From the NCBI GenBank assembly GCA_003024985.2, contig PXIH01S0014694.1: a stretch of 13,836 nucleotides of DNA; one strand, written 5' to 3'. Source of the DNA: Euperipatoides rowelli. Taxonomy: Eukaryota > Onychophora > Udeonychophora > Euonychophora > Peripatopsidae. A program made the translations under genes and the position numbers. This document shows, piece by piece, positions 8,804-13,836 of the stretch (its first letter is position 1; each line of letters begins with the position of its first letter). Under the pieces are notes generated by a model. That model saw nothing but the letters and a program-made list of their open reading frames with translations. It did no database searches and was not told the DNA's origin.

Positions 8804-8951
8804 TTTTTACATTCCTATCCTTTATTCTACTCTGAACACTAACTCCAACTACCAAGTTAAAACTAATTGGGAAATTAGACAATAAAGGATAAATTCTTTT
8901 TTTTTTTTACAATCTTAACCATTATCCTACCCTGAACCCTAACTGTGACTA
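8804..8951. repeat. Pair of imperfect 46-48 base repeats with CTGAACCCTAACT-like ends
   Basis: The first copy (8804-8851) reads TTTTTACATTCCTATCC, then TTCTACTCTGAACACTAACT. The second copy (8906-8951) reads TTTTTACAATCTTAACC, then TCCTACCCTGAACCCTAACT. They lie about 100 bases apart in the same orientation and are separated by AT-rich DNA. The second copy has one CCCTAA word but no telomeric array. Confidence 0.65.
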
Positions 8952-8960
8952 TCGTATGTA

Positions 8961-9965
8961 ACAGATTTTTTTAATTTTTTTTATAATTATTGATTTTCTA
9001 AGATTTTTACTAAAAAAAAAAATATCCACTAGAAAAAAAAAAAAATAGTTATTTACAATTCAATTTTTAGCTTGTCCCCCTTCAAACAACATTGTCCACT
9101 GTATACACCAGGGGGGATATTTTGTGATGTCATAGACTAGAAATTAATACAGCTTGCTGTACTTAACTATAGCATATTTGCTATCTTTGTCAGATTAAAG
9201 CTGGAAATCCTATGGACTAAGTGTTTAAATACTTGTAAAAAATCATAATCCAATTCATCCTTCGTGCTATTATGGTCCAATTTTTTTTTTTTTTTAAATC
9301 AAAATGACTTTTAATACAAGTTGAACATACCTCTATTTACATGTTAAATCATTACAAAGAAAACAGCTGTAGAGACTGTTTTGTCATCAAATTAATCTCA
9401 GACCCAAAAAAAGTGTGAAAGTTTAAATTTGTAATCTCAGACTGAGGATAGCAATAGTCTTAATTTTATCTTTAAATAACTTTTTTTTATGCATTTAAAT
9501 TTTTTTTTTTCAGTGGAATTTTTTTTTAGTAATTAGGCCTATCTTTGCAAATCAATAATAATAAAAAAAAAACGTTACATTTGACCTTTAATAAGAAAAA
9601 TAGTGGCAGGCAGAAAACAGGATAGGTCCCAAAAATTTTTATTCACCCTTAAAAATGTTAAAAATAAATAGGCTAAGTTGAATAATTATTTAAATTAAAA
9701 TGATTCTGTTTACTGTATATCATTTATTAGATTTTTTTGATGTTTCAATTTCTTTGTGAATCCTAAGAATTTAGGCTACTTTTGATTCCAAGGAATGCCA
9801 GCAAATAGCTGTTTTAAAACAAATAAATATATATTATTATTTTAATGTATTATTCTTTGAAGTATCAAATGTAAAAGAAATAAAGTTGGTTTGTTTAAAA
9901 AAAAAAAAGGTATAAAGCTGAAGTGAATTTATGATGCTCAAATGACTATAAGGTGAAATATACAA
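8961..9965. other. AT-rich intron DNA, nothing recognised
   Basis: This is intronic with respect to WDR91. It contains A and T runs (including T15 at 9281-9295) and a short GTCCCCCTT...AGGGGGGAT pair (9074-9118) that is inverted but imperfect. ATCTCAGAC occurs twice, about 40 bases apart (near 9395 and 9434). No coding similarity was seen on either strand. Confidence 0.55.
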
Positions 9966-9969
9966 CAAA

Positions 9970-10080
9970 TCACTGAAATCACATATAGCCTAATCACAGT
10001 TAAAAAACACTGTAATTGCTGAGTAGCAATCACAGTTAACTTGTGATTAACAAATCATCATTATAATAATCACTACTTAT
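9970..10080. repeat. Second patch of AATCACAGTTAAC-type words
   Basis: The stretch contains AATCACAGTTAA (from about 9992), CACTGTAATTGCTGAGTAGCAATCACAGTTAAC in pieces (10008-10040), then TGTGATTAACAAATCA. These words are the reverse complement of the GTTAACTGTGATT vocabulary seen at 8036-8700. If the two patches belong to one element of about 2 kb, they would be its inverted flanking regions. That is inferred, and clean ends were not found. Confidence 0.5.
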
Positions 10081-10170
10081 AATTATTAAGTAAATAAATG
10101 ATTGATTTCCCTAAACAGTAGAGATCTCCATTTGGTTTCAATCCAATTAACAATACAATCCCGAGTAAAA

Positions 10171-10436
10171 TGGGGCAACTTGAAACCCTTTTGAACTTTA
10201 ACTTAACACATTTTTTTATTTTATCAATAATTTTGATCTAGTCACTCACAAAGTATAGGTGGCATAGTAGTAAGAACATTGACAATGCAAATAAACATTT
10301 TGTGTTGTTGCAAACCTATTTATTTTTTTATGGGGTTTCAAATTACCCCACTGTGTGGTGATACTTGAAACATCAATCATTTAACATGAGAATATGATAG
10401 TTTTGCAAGTTATAAATCTACTGGGATACTTGAAAC
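10171..10436. repeat. Left cluster of terminal-type motifs of the pogo-like element
   Basis: TGGGGCAACTTGAAAC (10171-10186) is present in inverted form with two mismatches as GTTTCAAATTACCCCA (10335-10350). ACTTGAAAC recurs at 10363-10371 and 10428-10436, the last within CTGGGATACTTGAAAC. Such subterminal copies are typical of transposase binding sites. An alternative reading is a small inverted-repeat element at 10171-10350 lying inside the larger one; no target duplication supports that. Confidence 0.65.
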
Positions 10437-10589
10437 ACCAAACTTTTTTTTTAAAAAAGTGTAAAAAATGCCATAAAAAAGAGGATAGAAAATATTAAAT
10501 GTATCATTAACTCAACTAAAGGTGGGCATAATTGTACAGTGCCTACATTTTAATTGGTAATCAGTAACAATCCATTCTTACAAACAAAG

Positions 10590-11437
10590 GTTTCATTGTA
10601 AATATGTCTTTCATATTCACATAGCTATCCTCTTCTTGTGGAAATATGCAGATGATAGAAGCTTTTGATGACCTCCTCATAAACATACTGTAAGTTCCAA
10701 TTTGTTCCCATTAATACTTGAAATATGGGCTACAAAGTTCTTTGTAATTTCCTTTTTTTGTTCCTTCATCATATTTAAATACACTAATACAATGTCCTTA
10801 GGTTACAGCTCACTTAGATTGTTATTGATTTCAGTTTCTTTTAGTGCTCATTCATGTAGTCTTCTTCATTTTCAGACAAACAGAAATTCAATTTGCTTAC
10901 AGAATCATTAACAGAGTAACAGCCCAATCATCACTGTCATCATTAGACATCGGTTCCTTTCTCAGCTTGTTGGTTGGATTGTCAACTAATGTCCCCCCTC
11001 AGGTTCAGGAAGTCTTGATATTGGTGCTGATTTTATTTACCAGTAGCCTAGATGCGTCCTGGTATTGGCAGATGAACCTGTTGAGTTTTGGTCTTCATGA
11101 AAGACCTGAAAATTATCACCGCAAAATACTTTCCCACAGCTTCACAGAAGTACTTTTTCTTTATTTTTCAGTAGCCTACCAGTATTTGATACACCTTGTG
11201 GTCTTCGTGTTTCAGAAGTTTCTGACCTTCTGAATTCTTCAAGATAGTTTTTTTAGGGACTCAGTTCATGAAGTTTCATTTCCAGCCTGGGGAACCCTGG
11301 CAGTTACTTTAATACTTTTTCTCTGTCAAGAGGTACAATTCTAATTGCTTCAAATCCTGCAATCAAGTTCCTTTCTGAAGCTCCATTCTCATGTAAATTG
11401 TTCATACATTTCTTTAAAAGATGAGGAAAGCAAACTT
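10590..11437 (-). pseudogene. Pogo-like transposase pseudogene, C-terminal part only
   Basis: On the minus strand, the first part (11437 down to 11307) reads FPHLLKKCMNN, then ERNLIAGFEAIRIVPLDREK. This is the conserved end of the DDE_1 domain in Tigger/pogo-type transposases, commonly NI..GFRATGIYPLDR. A stop at 11304-11306 and further stops follow, with traces such as NYLEEFRRSET. At 10803 down to about 10690 a second block reads PKDIVLVYLNMMKEQKKE and ISSINGNKLEL. After a one-base shift at about 10690 comes FMRRSSKASIICIFPQEEDS. This resembles the tail domain seen in many invertebrate pogo-like transposases, where an FxLVK-type start is followed by a FLRR..F.FP..ED pattern. The catalytic triad region and CENP-B-like DNA-binding domains are missing, so it cannot be active. 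Assignment is by recalled family motifs. Confidence 0.75.
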
Positions 11438-11439
11438 TA

Positions 11440-11493
11440 CATTTGTTTCAAGTTAGTAATATTTACACGCCTTAATCATTTGTTTCAAGTTAG
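11440..11493. repeat. Right subterminal motif pair of the pogo-like element
   Basis: The 17-base word CATTTGTTTCAAGTTAG occurs exactly at 11440-11456 and again at 11477-11493, 37 bases apart. Its core GTTTCAAGT is the complement of the left-side ACTTGAAAC and matches the right terminus at 11844-11852. The first copy lies at the edge of the transposase remnant. Confidence 0.7.
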
Positions 11494-11868
11494 CCCACAT
11501 TAGTCAACTATATATTATTTTTTAAAATGCAAAATAAACCATTAAGATAACCAGATGGTGACTTCCATAATCAATCTTATGATGTCAGGTTAGGTATGAT
11601 AAATGTTTCATCAATATCTCTTATATAGTTTAAGCTCTACAACATAAGTTTTATAAGCTATGAATTTCACTTTCTATGCTCTGTGTAGTTATATTTATCT
11701 AAAAAATACTTACTTTATGAATTTCTGTTTAATTGTGATAAACTATCTTATCTCTGGCATCACTTATCAAGATGACTAGAAAAAATCTGGGGAAAAATGT
11801 AACACAAAGTTGCCACACCACAAAGAAAATTGTTGGTAAAAATGTTTCAAGTTAGCCTTTTTTACGGG

Positions 11869-12336
11869 TAATTGATATAATTTTATATATTACAAAATAT
11901 AGTATATGTTTTTAATTTTTGAAAACATTTTTTTTTACAAAATGAATATGATATTTTACAATAACAATATATGGCTTTTTTTAAGCTTGTCAATTTATAT
12001 ACTGTATGGTTATCATTACAGGGTCAAGGAATGATTTATCACTGATGTTTGTTAATTAAATAAATCAATTTCCCTTGTGACAAAATTAAAATCAGAACAG
12101 TATAAGAGATATCACTCAAAATGTAAATGACATCCTAGCCAGCTAAACAGTGGTGACAATAATTTTGTGAATTTTTCTTTTATGGTAAGGTGACAGTCTG
12201 ATGGGGAGAATGAAGTGTTATATTCCCCCTGACTGGACAGGTAAATATTTTAACATTTTGTAACTTGCATTTTAAAACTGACCCAAAGCAATGTAACAAA
12301 TTATTTTTAACTTGAAATCTAAACTATTTTACTTAC
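11869..12336 (-). other. WDR91 intron, donor-proximal part
   Basis: AT-rich intron between the pogo-like element and the exon at 12337-12445. It contains an imperfect hairpin near 12194-12235, in which CAGTCTGATGGGGAGAAT pairs with ATTCCCCCTGACTG. No gene is visible. Confidence 0.7.
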
Positions 12337-12445
12337 CAAATAACCTAACCATTCCATCCGCTCCTCCGGTGATAAGTAACTGACCATTATGATTATGAGA
12401 AACACAATTGATAGCAGCAGGGCTTGCTTCTAACAATAACTGACG
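12337..12445 (-). CDS. WDR91: WDR91 internal coding exon (WD40 propeller, first of three in window)
   Basis: Read on the minus strand, the exon follows a T-rich acceptor ending in TTTAAAG and stops at the donor TTTG|GTAAGT. It encodes 36 codons plus one base, beginning [14 protein letters not shown] and ending [10 protein letters not shown]. This matches the part of animal WDR91 where the human protein reads AINCTAFNHNGNLL and then GAADGVIRLFD. The segment is the end of one WD40 blade: the NHNGQLL turn, the GADG loop and the VRLF strand that ends in an Asp completed across the splice (phase 1). WDR91 is a Rab7 effector that works with WDR81 to lower phosphatidylinositol 3-phosphate on early endosomes and so drives their conversion to late endosomes. 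Residue positions are counted only within this fragment because upstream exons lie beyond the right edge. The gene identity is firm, from recalled homology; exact splice edges are inferred from consensus signals and phase. Confidence 0.9.
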
Positions 12446-12664
12446 CTTTAAAAAAAAATAATATTTAAAGTTAAATTGCTTATGAAGACACAATATACAA
12501 AATATAAGTTGATTTACTTCCATGCTAAAACATTGCTACAGTACATGCATGGAACAATTAATTCAATGGCAATACACTAGAACGGTTAACTATAAAACTA
12601 TAAGTGCTAAGGAATTTGATTTTTTACAAAATCAGTCTTTAGAATAATTGGTTATTATTTAGAT
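12446..12664 (-). other. WDR91 upstream intron, acceptor side
   Basis: The minus-strand acceptor for the first visible exon lies at 12446-12447, preceded by eight T and AAAG. The remaining stretch to 12664 is AT-rich and featureless. The upstream WDR91 exon is not in the window. Confidence 0.7.
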
Positions 12665-12730
12665 CAGTGTTTTTAAAACTGTGGGTTGTGACCCTCTTGT
12701 GGGTTGTGTAATCGATTTAATGGTCGTGAC
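12665..12730 (+). mobile_element. Probable hAT-type transposon left terminus
   Basis: The sequence CAGTGTTTTTAAAACTGTGG (12665-12684) continues GTTGTGACCC, CTTGTGGGTTGTG and AATCGATTTAATGG. This closely resembles the ends of hAT elements of the Charlie/Zaphod kind, which begin CAGTG.TTTTCAAACTGTGGG and carry GGGTCGTGACCC repeats just inside. The eight bases before it (12657-12664) would be the left target duplication. No matching right end was found before the window ends, so the element is truncated, longer than the window, or decayed. The call is from recalled consensus patterns. Confidence 0.6.
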
Positions 12731-13671
12731 AAGAAAAAATAATCCAAGTTTTAAAATTGTTTTATTATTATAAACAAAAGGATGATGGGAATAAAAAATC
12801 CCGCATGTTCAAATTCAATTGTTGGATCTAAAAGTGTAAATAGTGACAATAGTCATTTGTGAAAAATGTTACGCTAATTCCAATCAATAAACTTTGACTT
12901 TGAGCCGAAGTCTAAAAAGAAAAAAATAAGTGCAAGACAGTATAACGATAAGCATTATTTAAAATAGGCTTTAATCAAATATGCAAACTCTGACAAAAAT
13001 GAAAAATCATAATTAAGTTCAATGATATTCATGGAAATGAAAGTTTAAAACCTTCAAAATTAAAAAAGACGTGGAAAAACATAACGCTGAACATTTCCTT
13101 AGAATATTTTCAAAGAAATAAAATGATTTACAGCTATTCATTTATTTATCCAAAACTTTTTAAACCATATTAAAAGATACATTACAAAGGCAAATTTGAG
13201 AAATAGAATCAGTAAATATAAAAATTCCAAGAGGATGAAAATTGTATAATATTGAAATAATTAGATTGATCAATATAAAATACATGATTTTTGTGTGCAT
13301 GTTTGTATACATGTTTATATGCTATATTTAGGATATATGTAGGGTGTTTGTTTTCTGTGAAGCACGATAAAACAAATTAAGTAATAATAGTGATAATTTT
13401 AAAATCCTTCAACCAAAATTCAATTTTTTTTTCTTAAAAATGTGATTTAAAATCACGACAAAATATGAAATTCTTGTCGGAAAACGAAATATAAAAACAC
13501 AATATTATACGAAAAATGGTATTTTTTTTAAACAAGCATTGTAAAATAAAATATTAACACATTTTTTAAAAAATAAGTTTCCTCATTAAGTTATTTTTAA
13601 TCTTAAATGAATGTTTTTCAATCATGTCAATTCAAAACTGTCAGCTCCTGTTTTAAAAGCCGATTGTAATA
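12731..13671. other. AT-rich DNA, possible hAT interior, no clear gene
   Basis: No long reading frame is present on either strand. There are A and T runs and frequent AAAAT words. It lies between the hAT-like end and a coding-like remnant, so it may be the interior of that element, or simply WDR91 intron. Confidence 0.45.
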
Positions 13672-13836
13672 GTTTTCAGAGATTTTGATTTATCAAAGGA
13701 TGCTCTTCCAGAATCTTTGTATAAACAAATAACAGCAGGTATAGCAAACATAGAAGTTTAATCTACAAAGTCTTTTGACCTATAGTCTAAACTGGGGACG
13801 ATTGCAGTTTTGTGTTTCGTTGCTTTTCAAAATGGC
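13672..13836 (+). pseudogene. Unidentified coding-like remnant running off the right edge
   Basis: One plus-strand frame reads VFRDFDLSKDALPESLYKQ, then ITAGIANIEV. A TAA stop and STKSFDL follow, then a TAG stop and SKLGTIAVLCFVAFQNG to the last base. The composition differs from chance AT-rich frames, and the frame is readable on both sides of two stops, which suggests a decayed protein gene. TTTTCAG at 13673-13679 could serve as a splice acceptor. I do not recognise the family. It lies on the strand opposite to WDR91 and about 1 kb inside the hAT-like terminus, so a transposase origin is possible but unproven. Confidence 0.4.

Larger units (their letters stand above)
10160..11868 (-). mobile_element. 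Pogo/Tigger-like DNA transposon, internally deleted
   Basis: The left end CCCGAGTAAAATGGGGCAAC (10160-10179), followed by TTGAAAC, pairs with the right end. Read backwards, the right end is CCCGTAAAAAAGGCTAAC followed by TTGAAAC (11868-11844). This gives imperfect inverted ends of about 27 bases. Between them, the minus strand carries the C-terminal remains of a pogo-superfamily transposase. The right half between the coding remnant and the end is only about 400 bases, so the N-terminal DNA-binding and DDE catalytic regions are gone. The motif ACTTGAAAC recurs at 10178, 10363 and 10428, and as its complement at 11445, 11482 and 11844, always facing inward. Exact outer boundaries and the target duplication are uncertain. 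It sits inside a WDR91 intron in the same orientation as the gene. Confidence 0.75.

Noticed and set aside
8924-8945. Interstitial telomere repeat
   Set aside because: Only one CCCTAA word with a degenerate neighbour; there is no array.
10702-11233. Overlapping plus-strand open frames of 69 and 129 codons
   Set aside because: They lie antisense to the pogo-like transposase remnant, whose minus-strand translation carries real family motifs. The plus-strand frames are shadows.
12199-12241. Short plus-strand frame ending at CAG|GTAAAT that looks like an exon
   Set aside because: It is only about 14 codons, has no homology, and lies on the strand opposite to the surrounding gene. The GC-rich look is explained by the inverted repeat.

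Overview
This is an AT-rich stretch of animal nuclear DNA, not bacterial DNA. It carries canonical GT-AG introns, long noncoding stretches, homopolymer runs and several decayed transposable elements. The one host gene I can name is the animal endosomal regulator WDR91, on the minus strand. Three consecutive internal coding exons are visible (12337-12445, 7485-7597, 6029-6226). They encode about 140 residues near the C-terminal end of the WD40 propeller. The 5' part of the gene lies beyond the right edge of the window. The final coding exon is not recognisable here and probably lies beyond the left edge. The species cannot be fixed from this sequence; base composition and repeat types suit an invertebrate.

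The rest of the window is intron or gene-flanking DNA filled with mobile-element remains. From left to right: (1) a dead non-LTR retrotransposon (405-2829, plus strand) with reverse transcriptase motifs, frameshifts and a stop inside motif B, itself split by an insertion of about 0.87 kb (627-1501); (2) a degraded, unidentified plus-strand reading frame (2831-3248), interrupted by a 1.41 kb TA-flanked element with inverted ends (3250-4659) and resuming in frame on its far side (4662-4717); (3) WDR91 exons and introns; (4) a cluster of imperfect repeats built on TAACTGTGATCACTG and GTTAAC (8036-8700), echoed at 9970-10080; (5) a deletion derivative of a pogo/Tigger-like DNA transposon (10160-11868) with the C-terminal part of its transposase on the minus strand and seven copies of a terminal motif, ACTTGAAAC, pointing inward from both halves; (6) a probable hAT-type terminus at 12665; (7) a coding-like plus-strand remnant at the right edge (13672-13836).

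The genes do not form an operon or pathway. The layout is one endosomal gene whose introns have collected nested mobile elements. I found no convincing new biological system. The most interesting items are the unidentified interrupted frame, the motif layout of the pogo-like element, and the TGTGATCACTG repeat cluster. No RNA genes or CRISPR arrays were recognised.
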